From Prorocentrum cordatum (taxonomy: Eukaryota > Sar > Dinophyceae > Prorocentrales > Prorocentraceae), in assembly GCA_963575745.1 (NCBI GenBank), contig CAUYUJ010005036.1:126001-190000 (forward strand): a stretch of 64,000 nucleotides of DNA, read 5' to 3'. This document shows, piece after piece, positions 11,643 through 22,350 of the stretch. The first letter of the stretch is position 1. Each line of letters begins with the position of its first letter. The notes beneath the pieces are model-generated. The model searched no databases. It worked only from the letters and a program-made list of their open reading frames with translations, and had not been told where the DNA came from. A program made the translations under genes and the position numbers.

Positions 11643-12464
11643 CTAAGGCGAAAAAACACATCGTCGAACCGAAGCGTTCTTGGCAGCGCAGGCTTGCATT
11701 GTGACGTCCGTGGCGGTGAATGTCCCGTTGCCAAGTTGGCCAGCGAGCATCTGCGCTAACTTGTAAAAGATTATATTCAACGCCCCGTTGTTTCGCACAA
11801 CAATGCCGTTTGACGCGAGGGTGCGGGGAGGGGCCCGCCAGTGACGAACCCCGTGTAGCTCCAAGTGCTCCTCGACATTTTCGCTGGCACAATCGCCACC
11901 AATGTCGGTCATCATGTTTTCTGGGAGGCCACCGCGAACAGCTTGCCCACGAGAGAATGCGCGCAGCGTGCCGCTGGGCTCCTTGGTCGGAACTCGCCCT
12001 GCGCGGGACCGCCTCGTGAAGCTGTCGATCATATGATGAAGCGCGATGGTTTGGGTGCCCAATCTCGAATGGATCGACCCACGCGATCTGGTCGACCGAC
12101 CTGGTGCTCATGCCAAGTGAAGAGCGGCCTTCTCGAAACGATCGCATAAATTGCCGTTGTCCGCAATCTTCTCTGCGAGGCTTTTCGCAGCAGGGGCGGC
12201 TCCTGGGTCTTGCGCAGGGGCAATCTTACGCATCAGGAGCTCTACGCTTGGGATACCGAGTCGATCGTGGATCCTCTTCAGCCCTGCTTCGGCGGTTGAC
12301 TCGCGCTTCAGCTCGGAGAGGCGAGGCGGCATCCAGACCTGAAACGACCCTGGGCTGCCAAGCGCAGCGATTGTTTCATGCGCAAGTTCATGGTTGGTGG
12401 GGCTCGCGGTTCTTGCAGGCGCAGCGCGCAGTGCTTCTGGGCGCGCGGAAAGGGGCGGGGACAA
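11643..12464 (-). pseudogene. Integrase remnant (pre-integrase and catalytic core)
   Basis: Near 12284-12130 is a pre-integrase segment (IHDRLGIPSVELLM, cf. HxRLGHPS). It is followed in another frame by the first catalytic region. At about 11912-11780 lies GGDCASENVEEHLELHGVRH then RAPPRTLASNGIVVRNNG, the copia integrase stretch normally ending P-x-NG-x-x-ER. At least one frameshift separates the pieces, and the Glu of the NGxVE block is replaced by Val. Confidence 0.65.
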
Positions 12465-12672
12465 GTAGCGCCCGGCGCGGCGCCTTCAACGGCATCGTCT
12501 TCTGCGTCTCTTTGAGAGAAAGCGTGTCTGCATCGAAACCCACTGCGGCACGTAAATTATTTAGTCGAGGCTTGGACTATAAGAAAGGTGTGGCTCGTGG
12601 ACCTGCGCCTGTTTTGACTGCTTCGAAATCGGTCCTCCAGGTGCGTTCGCTAAGCTAGTTGCAGTTTTGAAA

Positions 12673-12873
12673 TCACCCCAGCGGAACGATACACTGTCGA
12701 AGAAAGCTTTCCGGACACGCGCAAATCAGGGCAGGAAGCTCTGCGGCAAGAAGCTGTTTGAATTTGCGGTGCCGGTCTTCAGACACTATGCCTTTAGAGC
12801 AGCCAAGATCGACGATGGCCTCGTGGACGGCGATGTCCGCGTGCAGGCTGTGCTCTGTGGCAAACGACGGCAT
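12673..12873 (-). pseudogene. Retroviral-type aspartic protease remnant
   Basis: The minus-strand frame contains EAIVDLGCSKGIVSEDR, matching the aivD(T/S)Ga active-site block with Thr replaced by Leu. An acidic linker (DDHEDDRGYVDDFGEED, about 13020-13070) lies between gag and this domain. Position between gag and integrase fits copia. Confidence 0.5.
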
Positions 12874-13831
12874 CGCTGCTTCTGGTGCGTAGGAAGCGCG
12901 GCTGTCTTCTTTGGGGTCACCGTCGTTGGCGTCGTCGTCGTTCCTCTCGTCTTCGTCGGGATGGTCCTGCGGTCTCTCAACGGCCCTTCGTTCTTCGACG
13001 GCTGCGTCGTCTCAGTCGCTGTCCTCTTCGCCGAAGTCGTCGACGTAGCCGCGGTCGTCTTCGTGGTCGTCGCTCTGCAGGCCCACGCGCCATCGCGGCG
13101 CGCTGAGCGAGGGGTCGACCAAGTCGACGGGCTCGCTCGCGAAGCACACGTTCCCGCACTCCGTGCGGGACATGCACCGACGCTGCTTCGTCGGCTGGCC
13201 ACAGCTGCTGACGCGCAGCAAGCGGCGCGGACAACCCTCGGTACGAGCTGCCCTGGAGGGGCCACTGCCAACGGCGAACGGGCATGCTACGCGTGCCAGC
13301 CATTCCAGCGGCCGGGAAGCCCAAGCACGCCTGTCCTGACGGAGCGCTGGATGACAGGCAACGGTCGGCAGGAGTGGCTCTTCCAGCGGCCGGGAAACCC
13401 AGGCGCGCTGGTCCCGCGCACTCCGCCCCCGCAATCGCCATTCCATCGGCCGGGAAGCCAAAGCTGAACGGTCCGGCTTGCGTGGTGTAGTTGGCCGACG
13501 CACTTGTAGCAGCGGTCGGGGGCGGACGCGACACTTCTGGCAACCTGTGCTCTTGGAGGGAACGGAAGTGCGCGCGCGAGCTCGTTGTTGGGCAGCTGCG
13601 CTCTGCAGGCGCGCAGCTGCTTCGCTTACTGTGGCGCTAGGCTCGGTGGCCTCCGCTCGTCGGGTGGTTGCGGCGGTTGGCTATTAGGGGCAGGCTCGTC
13701 AGAGTGCTCCGCCACGAATGACCAAGCTAACTGGGCATCCGAATCGGGGTGGTGTTCGTAGCCGTTGGCTTGGCCAGAACTCCAGTCAGGATGCTCTGAC
13801 CAGTTGCCAGCCCCTTATCCACCAGTTGGAG

Positions 13832-14929
13832 TCATCTGCGGTGAATGCATGGTTGCTTTTTCCCCGATGTATTCTGTGACATTTTACCTCTGCCGTTGCT
13901 ATTGCTTCTGGAGCTTGCCGATTTCCCAGTTGAGGGTTTTCCGCGAATGTTTCTTCTGAACTTACCGGCCTGGTAAGTGTCGGCCCCTTTTCCCCTGCCA
14001 CGGGGTGCTTCACCAGCTACTGTTCCGTAGTTTTTGCCACAAACCCGGCCAAGTGTGCAGGCTGCCTTTCCTTTGCCTTTGCTGTTTGGTGGGTGTGGGC
14101 ACTGGGCGACCCAGTGGTTGGAGACACCGCGCCACAGACACTCTTTGTTGTTTCCGTAGGCTGCATCTTCCAAACTAGCCTCCTGCCAAAACTGGTCGTA
14201 GTAAGACGGCTCTCCCCACTGAAAGTCGTGCCTCTCAGGCTCGCCCCAGAGGTCTGCAGCGAATCCGTCCGCGACGGTTTTTCGTAGGATGTTGTCCCCA
14301 AAGACCATTTGGATTGCATCGCAGGCTTTCCTAACAGTCAGGGCAGCATCCGTGTCTAGACGCGCGCTGAATTTGCTGAGTCGGTGCTGAAACAACTCAG
14401 CGTTCACTATCAGGACGCATGTTTCGACAACTTCTTCCAGCTTGACGAATTTGTCGGCCTCAAACTCGCTGGTGAGCCTCATGTTTTCGGATGCGCAATT
14501 CTGCAGGTGTCCACTGTTCGGGGTGTACTTTGGCCAAAAAGAGAGGCGCATAAGTTTTGCCACGTCATCGTTGGCTCTGCTCTCTTCTTGCATGAAGGAC
14601 GACAAGTAGTTAAAGCCAAGGGGACCAAACGCTCCTCTGGATCGGTAGACAACCGAGCCATGTCAAGGAGTGCTGCTTGGCTGTTGAAAAACAGGTCGGG
14701 TGAACAGCATCTACTCTTGGAGGAGGGAGGAGGGAGGATTGAGCTGTGGACCCATGTCTTTTGGCTTCAGCTCTGTGGACAACACCCACGCGCTAAGCTC
14801 CTCCTCGCATGGCTCCCAGCCCTGTTGAGGACCAGTTATAGGACATATTGTTTTGACACCGCTTCCTTCGGACCTTGCGATGGCCATGGCAACTGGCGCG
14901 GAGTGGTCGGGGAGCGCGACGCGCTCCAC
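13832..14929 (-). pseudogene. copia-like gag remnant
   Basis: Two overlapping minus-strand frames. The first (14711-14929) starts just inside the 5' LTR. The second (13832-14605) carries a helical gag-like segment and, near 14096-14140, ECLWRGVSNHWVAQCP, a zinc knuckle that has lost its second Cys (CX2CX4HX4C expected). A Lys/Gly/Arg-rich nucleic-acid-binding tail follows. Gag packages element RNA in related copia elements. Confidence 0.6.
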
Positions 14930-15106
14930 TACGGCGCGAAAGCTCGGCGGAGAGCTCGGCGGAGATGCCCGGGCAGGGTTCGCGAAGGGCGTGTTTCTTG
15001 GAGCGGCTCAAGGGCCCTAAACGGCAGCGGCCAGCACCAGTGCACAGCAGGAAGAAGGAGGAAGGAGAGAAGACCAGAAAGGAGGGACAGAAAGGGTGGA
15101 CAGACA
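14925..15106 (-). repeat. 5' LTR of the copia-like element
   Basis: Partner of 8041-8182, also starting TGTCTGTCCA in the sense direction. It is about 40 bp longer, with an extra purine/pyrimidine patch and a duplicated GCCGAGCT block. The divergence between the two copies indicates an old insertion. Confidence 0.65.
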
Positions 15107-15257
15107 TGATGTGGGAAGAGGGATGAAGTCGCTTCACACGCCTTGGGTGTTCCGCGCCCCAAGCTTGGGGTGCCGAGACCGTCCCAGTCTGCTCGGGAGA
15201 CCTGTTGAGGCTGGCAGGAACTACTTGGGGGGCTCTGCGCGCAACCCGAAGCCTTAC

Positions 15258-15582
15258 CAAGCTCGGTGCGGGGGTCGTACTGCAGGCTTTTGCCGTCTGG
15301 GATTGGGCTTCGGTTCGCGAGGTAGCAGGCCAGCCGGCCGGCGTCGTCCCTCGCGTTGCCCATGCGCAAGACAGGGAGGCCCTCGAAGTAGTACGCGCTG
15401 TCCACCTCCGTGCCCGTGTGCAGGCGGCCGAAGCACCCGCTGAAGTCGCAGAGCTGCAGCGGCGTCAGGCCCGCCAGCCCCCTCAGAACCAGCAAACCCC
15501 CCGCGTCCGTCCAGAGCTCCACCAGTGCCCCTCGCCCCTCGAGATCTGGCCTTGCGACGAGATCGTGGCAGGATCGCGGCGT
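15258..15582 (-). CDS. TauD/TfdA-family dioxygenase, N-terminal exon
   Basis: Minus-strand exon bounded by a good acceptor (CCTTTCCAG) and a textbook donor (GTAAGG). It encodes about 108 residues that match the N-terminal half of TauD enzymes: an L-x-L-W-T-D-A-G-G-L-L-V-L-R-G stretch, then LTPLQLCDF, a CFGRLH fold-turn and LPVLRMGNARD. The next exon (HxD motif) is at 7852-8002, about 7.2 kb downstream. The intervening intron is filled by a copia-like element; only about 150 and 40 bp of original intron remain on either side. Exon ends in phase 1 while exon 2 needs phase 2. Further 5' exons would lie upstream, near or beyond the GT array and N gap. Confidence 0.8.
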
Positions 15583-15696
15583 CTGGAAAGGTCACGACCG
15601 GACATCTTCGGCCCGCCGGGGCGTCTGCTGCCTCCCCCTAACACGGGCTGGTCTGGAGGGGCCTCTCGGTGCCCACAGCGGGCCAGACGTGCGGGT

Positions 15697-16135
15697 CGTG
15701 TGTGTGTGTGTGTGCGTGTGTGTGCGTGTGTGTGCGCGTGTGTGTGCGTGTGTGTGCGTGTGTGCGTGTGTGCGTGCGTGCGTGCGTGTGCGTGTGCGTG
15801 TGCGTGTGCGTGTGCGTGTGCGTGTGCGTGTGCGTGTGCGTGTGCGTGTGCGTGTGCGTGTGCGTGTGCGTGTGCGTGTGCGTGTGCGTGTGCGTGTGCG
15901 TGTGCGTGTGCGTGTGCGTGTGCGTGTGCGTGTGCGTGTGCGTGTGCGTGTGCGTGTGCGTGTGCGTGTGCGTGTGCGTGTGCGTGTGCGTGTGCGTGTG
16001 CGTGTGCGTGTGCGTGTGCGTGTGCGTGTGCGTGTNNNNNNNNNNNNNNNNNNNNNNNNNNNNNNNNNNNNNNNNNNNNNNNNNNNNNNNNNNNNNNNNN
16101 NNNNNNNNNNNNNNNNNNNNNNNNNNNNNNNNNNN

Positions 16136-16175
<40 letters not shown>

Positions 16176-16178
16176 TCC
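15697..16178. repeat. GT/GTGTGC microsatellite containing an assembly gap
   Basis: Long TGTGTGCG-type array reaching the N run and resuming as pure GT for about 40 bp. True length is unknown because of the gap. Confidence 0.95.
16036..16135. other. Assembly gap (100 N)
   Basis: Exactly 100 N, the usual placeholder for a gap of unknown size, inside the GT array. Confidence 0.99.
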
Positions 16179-16423
16179 ACGGCGCTCGAATCTGAGGACC
16201 TTCCCCCCGCCTCCCCTCCCCCCAGCCCGCCCCCGTTTCCGTCTGGGGCTCCGCCAGCGCCCCGCGCCCTCCCCCCCTGCCTCCCCACCGTCACCCGGGG
16301 CTCCGCCAAGGGCCCCCTCCCCCCCCCACCCCCGTGCAAGTCCCCGCAATCTAGGTCACCCGAGATTTCGCGCCGCGCGCCGCGCGGTCCGTGATCTCCG
16401 CGCCCTCGCGCTCTCGCGCCACC

Positions 16424-16488
16424 TCCTCCTCCTCCTCCTCCTCCTCCTCCTCCTCCTCCTCCTCCTCCTCCTCCTCCTCCTCCTCCCG
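16424..16488. repeat. (CTC)n microsatellite
   Basis: About 65 bp of uninterrupted CTC triplets. Confidence 0.95.
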
Positions 16489-16619
16489 TGGGAGAATGCC
16501 GTTGCAGGGCCCATGCCGCCAAGCGGCGGCGACCTCCGCGCCCCTGCGGGGGGCCCCGCGTGCTGGCCGCGAGCCGAGCCGAGGCGCAGAGGTCTGGCTC
16601 CCGGGCCGAGCCGCTCAGG

Positions 16620-16840
16620 AGAGCCCAGGATCGGATCGACAAGTCGGATCGGCGATCGACATGAATCGGATCGTCGGAAATCGGCAGCTGAGTCGGGAAA
16701 AGTCGGATCGGCAGAAATCGGCAGGCTAGTATGCCTCCAATAAGAAATCGGAACTCAAATCGGAATCCCAGATCGAATCGAATCGGAATCGGAAACCATC
16801 GAAATCGAATCGAATCGAAGGAATCGAAACGAGCGAGCGG
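16620..16840. repeat. AATCG-rich dispersed element, copy 1
   Basis: About 220 bp built on TCGGATCGGCGATCGA and GAATCGAATCGGAATCGG motifs. A clearly homologous copy with the same order of motifs lies at 32375-32590, so this is a dispersed element and not just a simple repeat. Confidence 0.75.
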
Positions 16841-17005
16841 GCATGCTGGGGGGCCACATGCGAGCCCTGCCCCTACCCCCCACGATTTCTGGGGGGGAGG
16901 GTGGGGTTCACTTCGCTCGGAAGCTCCCGAGCGAAGTGAACCCCACCCTCCCCCTCAGAAATCGTGGGGGGTAGGGGTAGGGTTCGCATGTGGCCCCCTA
17001 GCATG
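16841..17005. mobile_element. Foldback MITE with GCATG target duplication
   Basis: Element 16846-17000 is a nearly perfect inverted repeat with arms of about 75 bp (outer ends GGGGGCCACATGCGA / TCGCATGTGGCCCCC; inner ends TTCACTTCGCTCGG / CCGAGCGAAGTGAA) and a 5-bp loop. GCATG flanks it on both sides (16841-16845 and 17001-17005). It encodes nothing and must have moved with enzymes supplied in trans. Confidence 0.85.
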
Positions 17006-17950
17006 GACAGAGCCGGTCGGAGTCGGAGCGAGCCGAGCCAAGCCGGAAGCGGCGGGGAATTAGTCTATGGTTGTGGATGCCGCGACGATGGACACCCTGA
17101 CAGTCTTCTATCATCGAGCTGAAATTATGTTTAAAGTCGGAAAGATGTCCTCGAAATTGTTGTAAACATGCTTGTAATATTGTTTAAATCAGTATTAGCA
17201 TATGTTTTAGACATCTGGAAACTACTTGGCAACATGCTTCCTCCCCATTGAGCGTCCTCCACAAGTCTATGGCCCAGGAGACCCCGAGAGCCTTGGTCCA
17301 ACATTCGGGGTGCACCAGGAGTGGGCAACAAACCCTTCATCCGATCATGGCGCTCTGCTTCCAGTCAGCCAACCACACGTGGACCCTAGCCCTGCGGGTC
17401 ATATTTCTGCAGAAGCGGCGAGGGTTCAAAATTCGAACAATGTCTGCGGCCAAGTGAACCCCAGGGCAGATTGGACCCGCAGGGGTTGGGTTCGCAATTG
17501 CTCGCAGACAAGTGCAACCTTGATCCCCCGCTGGCGGGCAAATTGATCGCGCACGGGGGTGAGCCAAAGGCTCCCTACCGAACCACCCACAGAAGGGGAG
17601 CGTGGAGAGCCAGCCATCCACAATTCCTCCCTCTCGGGCCAGAGCCGAGCAAACTAGCCACCAAGCTGGCTGCCGCACCGAACCTGGCTCTGCACCATGC
17701 CCCTGGGCGTTCCCCCCTCCCGAGACTTCCGGTGAGTCGACACGTCCGCCCCTGTCGCCAGCTTGCTGGAGCTCCCCGCTCCGCCCCGGGGGGCTGCCTC
17801 GCATGCCGAGGATGTGGTTCGACAGCCCCGAGGTCCGAAGCAGGCCTCCCGCCAGCCGAAGCCGGCAACGGACGGGCCGTCTCGACTCGTGCCCCGTGGG
17901 CCGAGGGTAGGGGTCTCCAAGGTATCCTGCATGGAAATTTCCGGGCCCTG
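17006..17950. other. Unique-looking intergenic sequence
   Basis: 17050-17230 is AT-richer than its surroundings; the rest has ordinary composition. No domain was recognised. A GCAAGTGAACC / CAAGTGCAACC pair near 17450 and 17510 is a weak local duplication. Confidence 0.4.
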
Positions 17951-18140
17951 GAGGTACTCCAGATTTCGTAATAAAGGGATGGGGGTCTCATTTCGGGGGG
18001 GGGTCTCTTCCAGGCTATCTTGGAGGGCCTGGGGGGTCTGGGGACGATGTTTTGGAGGGTTCTCCCACGGGGGAGGTCTGAAATGGCTTGTCTTGGAGGG
18101 TCCAGACCCCCTCGCTTTTATTACGAAATCTGGAGTACCC
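17951..18140. mobile_element. Non-autonomous element with ~38-bp inverted ends
   Basis: GTACTCCAGATTTCGTAATA at the left end is matched in inverse orientation by TATTACGAAATCTGGAGTAC at the right; the arms continue to a GGGGGTCT / AGACCCCC block. The interior is GGAGGGTC/TGGGGTCT-rich and non-coding. CTCCAAGGT occurs just outside on both sides (about 17918 and 18157) but not at the exact ends, so a target duplication is uncertain. Confidence 0.65.
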
Positions 18141-18600
18141 GAAAGTGCCACGAGGCCTCCAAGGTGCCAAGCGAAGGGCAACTTGGACACCAGAGAGCTG
18201 ACACACAATTGTCGCAACATTAGTGGTGCAAACAGCGAGCTATTGCATTGTGGTAGTGAACCCCAAACAACGAGTCCTTGAACTGTTGAACAAACGGCTA
18301 TTTAGGGTAAAGGAATTTTGCTAATTCATGAATTGCCAACTCCACTGCTCGCGCAATCATCCCACCCCCCCGCCTCCCACCCGCAGCTTGTTTTGCAAAG
18401 CCCATGCGGCGGCGATTGCGATGACTGCTTGGCCAAGGCTGGGTCATCTCTGCGGCCGCGCTGGCGCTCGCAAGCTCGTGTGCAGAGCGGCCAGCTGGTT
18501 TCTGGTGGCCATTTCCCAGCGCGTCTCAAAGGCCGCGCTGGCGTGCGGGCACTTCAGTGCGGGTCGGTGGCTCAGGCGGGCGCGGTACCACGATGACGTC
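18141..18600. other. No gene recognised
   Basis: Mixed-composition sequence between an inverted-repeat element and a GAT array; nothing supported. Confidence 0.4.
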
Positions 18601-18835
18601 GGCAACGGCGGCAACAATGATAATAGTAGTGATGGTGGTGGCGATGATGACGATGACCACGGCGGGGCCAATGGCGGCGCTAATGCTGGTAACGCCGATG
18701 GCGATGACGATGATATTGATGATGCTGATGGTGACGATGATAATCATGTCAGTCTGTCGATGATGTTGATGCTTGGATGATGATGGTGGCAATGGCGGCG
18801 ACTGTCGATGACGATGACGTCAGGTGGCGGCGCTG
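18601..18835. repeat. Degenerate GAT/GGC triplet array
   Basis: Interrupted GATGAT, GGCGGC and AATGAT triplets over about 230 bp; the plus-strand frame reads Asp/Asn/Gly-rich low complexity. Confidence 0.8.
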
Positions 18836-19605
18836 ATGAGGGTGATGGCGAAGCACTGCGCGCGCGGAAATCGAAGATCACTGGCAAAAATTGTGCCGAA
18901 GCACAAGTGGTTGTTCATGCGTTGTTGAAAAAGCTCTATGTTGACATGCTTCGAACAACGAGTGATGTAGGACATAGTCCGACACGCTTCCGTGGCGGCG
19001 CGCGCGTGGCCCGATAGTGGTTTTTTGGACACGGATTCGCACACGGGGCGCATGCTGGATCAACGCGGATGCACCACGTGGTGAGATGAGAATGCGGGTT
19101 TGGGACGGGTTCGCTAATATCAAAATGATGTCAGCACGTGCGCACGGGCAGAAACTAAACTTTTACTGGAAAACCTGCTGGGATTGTGTAGGTTTGTTGT
19201 ATATGTAAAAGATTATTGCAACATTTTCCTCTGCAGTTTGCGAGTGTGCGCGATTAGTAGTATTTGACGAGGAAACAGATGGTAATTCTCGGCCGACCCT
19301 GGAGTTCATTCATATGGAAAATGCGCGATGGGGCAGAATCATAAGTAATCTGTTGTGGGCCAGGGGGTCCGGGACAACCTCGGGAGAGAGGGTCGTCGAA
19401 TCTATTCCTATATTGTTCGGAAAAGGTGTGTGGTGTCAGCTCTGCTGTGTAAGCATGCAGTGTGCGCTATGCTGTGAAAACTTGTTCTGTGAGCTGTGCT
19501 GTGTAATCCATGGGATACCATCATGAAGCGTGATATATGTTATGTGAGCTACGCGGTGTGACTTACGCGGCGGGAGCCAACTGGTGTAAGCTATGCTACC
19601 CATCC
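18836..19605. other. No gene recognised; relatively AT-rich
   Basis: The least GC-rich stretch of this part of the window. 19430-19570 has several GCTGTG/TGTGAGCT repeats. No exon could be supported on either strand. Confidence 0.4.
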
Positions 19606-19935
19606 AGGGCTCGGGGCGCCCGCGAGACGCCCGCGGGCAGGCGCGAGGCGAAACCTCGGCGGACCCGCCCAGGGGCGCGGATCACGCACGAGAGCGCGCG
19701 AGGCGCCCACGGGCAGTTAAGCGAAATTTCGGCGGACCCACCCAGGGCACGGGGCGCCCGCGAGCGCCCGCGAGGCGCCCGCGGGCAGGTGCCGGGCGAC
19801 ACCGCGCGCCCACGAGCGCCCGCGAGGCGCCCGCGGACGGGTGCCAGGCGAAACCTCGGCGGACCCGCCCAAGGCACCGTGCGCCTCGAAGCGCCAAGGG
19901 GCGGGAACGCAGAGAATCCCGGGCGAACCCGTCCA
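19606..19935. repeat. GC-rich degenerate minisatellite
   Basis: Units containing GAGGCGCCCGCGGGCAGG and RAAACCTCGGCGGACCCGCC recur near 19650, 19720 and 19850, giving irregular 70-130-bp spacing. It lies immediately outside the terminal repeat of the YR retrotransposon at 20.0-27.3 kb. Confidence 0.7.
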
Positions 19936-19998
19936 AGTACGTAGACAAGCTAAGTGAAACACCCTAAGTGTAAGCACTGCGTGGGGAACCGACCACAA

Positions 19999-20152
19999 AA
20001 CCTTGGCGCTGACGCCGAACGGCTCGGCGCATCGCACCGCGGCGATGGGTGCGGCGCTCGACCCTGGCCGCGCGAAGCGGTGCCCCGAGCCGACGGTTGC
20101 TCGGGCACTCGCCTGCGTCGCCAGCCTAGCCGAGCGCCCTGTGCGAACGCCC
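19999..20152 (-). repeat. Split direct repeat a, terminal copy (B2)
   Basis: 154 bp beginning CCTTGGC and ending GTGCGAACGCC, with the block ACGCCGAACGGCTCGGCGC. It is matched by 20485-20638 with scattered substitutions and forms the 3' end of the element. Confidence 0.75.
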
Positions 20153-20187
20153 CAAGCCGAATGGCCGCCAAGGGAGCGGTGGGCAAG

Positions 20188-20477
20188 CAAAAGCCGCACC
20201 GCAGGTGCCCCTCGCCGAACGTGGCGGGACCCCCCCCCAGCCGAGCGCGCGCGGCGCCGGCCCCAACCCTGGGCGGCACGCGCGCCCCCTCGCGCGCTCG
20301 CCCACGCAAGCAGGGCGGACTGCGCGACGCCTGGCGCCCATCGCTTGGGTTCGCGTCGCCCCGCGCCGCCGCGCGTCGCGCGGCGCCCCCTTCCTTTCGC
20401 CCAAGCATGGGAACCGGGGTGGGGGGCGCCCGCCCAGCTGTTCCGCGGCCGCGATCAACGTTGCGCGATGGTCGCCC
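20188..20477 (-). repeat. Split direct repeat b, internal copy (A2)
   Basis: About 290 bp from AAAAGCCGCACCGCAGGTG to AACGTTGCGCGATGGTCGCC, matched along its whole length by 27048-27340. It abuts repeat a (20485) as expected for the A2/B1 junction. Confidence 0.75.
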
Positions 20478-20484
20478 GCCACGC

Positions 20485-20638
20485 AACCTTGGCTTAGACG
20501 CCGAACGGCTCGGCGCGTCGCGCCGCGACGATGTGCGCGGCGCTCGACCCTGGCCGCGCGCAGCGGTGCCCCGAGCCGACGGTGGCTCGCGCACTCGCCT
20601 GCGTCGCCGGCCTAGCCGAGCGCCCAGTGCGAACGCCC
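20485..20638 (-). repeat. Split direct repeat a, internal copy (B1)
   Basis: Partner of 19999-20152; lies directly downstream of the YR remnant in the sense direction. Confidence 0.75.
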
Positions 20639-20772
20639 GCTGCCACGGAGCGCTGGGCACTCGGCGGGCAGCCCAGCCGCGCGCGCCACGCGCGCGCAGG
20701 CGCGGGCCCAGTGCACCGCGCGCCGCCGGAGCGCCAGCGCGCGCGCTCACGCAGGCATGAAGCCTAATCTTT

Positions 20773-21500
20773 TCACCTCGCGTATCGCTGTCGGAAGAGC
20801 AAATGCCCCTTGCCTCGAGAGTCGGGTAGACTCTCTCTGATGGCAGCGCCGAGCCAACCGCCCGCGCAAAGTATCTCGGCCAGGCCGGCCCCGCGCTCGA
20901 CTAAGTCGAACGCGCGCCCGCGGCGAAATGCCTTTGCGTCGACTTCCCCCGGGCGAGCCGCGCCCGTCGCCCCGGCCGCGCATCGGGCGGCGGCCGCGGC
21001 ATCAGCGGGGGGGGGGAAACTCGCGAAGGCCTGCGTGCCCACGCCCGCTGTCGAAAAATGCGCCGAAAACGCGCGCTGGGCACGTGTTTTTACCGCCATC
21101 AGTGCGGCGCCAGCACTTGCACCAAATTGTAACAAGCCGTTCCGAATTCTTGCGCCGCTGCAAACGCAAGCCTAACGCCTGTGCTGAGAGGCGCAACGAC
21201 GCCTGGTGCTGCTCGTTGAATGCCAAGCCATCGAAGACGGCGGGCAAACACTCACTTGGTCGGCGCAGCAGAAACGCATGCCCGGAACACATGCGCATCG
21301 CCACGTCCCCTCTGACAGAGGCTGCCACCGGGCCCGAAATCATCGCTTCGACGGCTCTGGAAAGGAGGGCGCGCTGCGCAAAACGGTTGACTCTCGGGGG
21401 CAGGGGGCTCCACTTCGCGATGCCCAATCGCGCCTGCTTCGCGGATCGATCACCGAAGGCGGCCGTCGACACCGACAGCAGCTCGGACGCCGTGCGCCAG
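20773..21500 (-). pseudogene. Tyrosine recombinase remnant (element 1)
   Basis: Minus-strand pieces in different frames. Near 21286: SGHAFLLRRPSE, matching the arginine-I region (FLLRxPSE) of dinoflagellate YR elements, followed by a basic RLQRRKN stretch. Near 20874-20790: KAFRRGRAFDLVERGAGLAE then ILCAGGW, corresponding to the H-x-x-R-G-H-A ... GEW blocks, with the first His changed to Lys and GEW to GGW. The catalytic Tyr region is not intact. YRs integrate the circular cDNA of these elements. Confidence 0.55.
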
Positions 21501-22350
21501 CGCCCACAATAATTCGAACGTGCCGCTCACGCGGAACACCGCGCCGGCGATCTGGAGGTCCTCCACGGCGATGGGGCAGGGAGATCCGCCCAAGGACGCA
21601 TCATGAGAACCGCAACCACCATCGCACTGCGGAGGCCCAGCACGGCGCTGACCGAGGACAACTGCAAAACGCCGCATCCAGGCGCGCCCTCGTGGCGAAG
21701 CGCCGGCGTTCGGGCGGGCTCATTACTGCGGCGCCGTCGAGGGCGCGCCGCGGCCCCTCGCTGGGCGCGGCCAACTGGTTTGCGCATGAAACAACATACT
21801 CAACCGCGGCCTCTACCGCCCCCCGAGCTCGCGAGGCTTCCGCAGGATCGCCGTGCGCGTCGCCAGGGCGCAACGCCGCGCGCAATTGCTCTGGCGCCGT
21901 CGCGCCATCCGCGCCCCCGGGCCTCGGCCGCCAGCCTGGTGGCGGCCCTGGCGGAGGCCGCGGGCGCACTGCGACGCTTGCGCCAATGCCGGCGGGCGGA
22001 AGGCCGCGGGGGGGGGGGGCGCGGCCCTGGTCGATCCTGCCTCTCGGCGCGCGCTGCCGGGGCCCCGGCGGCCGGGGGTCGCGCGGGCGGCGCTGCTTCT
22101 GCATCGCTGCGCCGCTTGCACCGATAAGAAAAACGCTCGAGAGCCGGCGAGCCACCCTGAATCCTCGATTCGTCGATGGCCCTGCGCGCGGCCGCAACGC
22201 GCGGCGGCGAACGGCCCGCTGGCGCGCCGCCTGGTCGCAACTTCGCTGCTGCGCGGTGATTGTTGAGGCCATCTGAAGTCGGCGTCGACGTCTGCTAGAT
22301 GCTTCCAGTGAACCGCATCCTGCGATTTAAGATACGCGACCATCTTGGCG

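Larger units (their letters stand above)
8041..15106 (-). mobile_element. Degenerate Ty1/copia-like LTR retrotransposon inside a TauD intron
   Basis: About 7.07 kb, minus strand, flanked by diverged direct repeats (8041-8182 and 14925-15106). Domain order in the sense direction is gag with a zinc-knuckle remnant, aspartic protease, pre-integrase/integrase, then reverse transcriptase. Integrase before RT is the copia order. All domains carry frameshifts or lost residues, so the copy is dead. It lies within the TauD intron in the same orientation as the gene, so it would be transcribed with it and must be removed by splicing. Confidence 0.8.
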
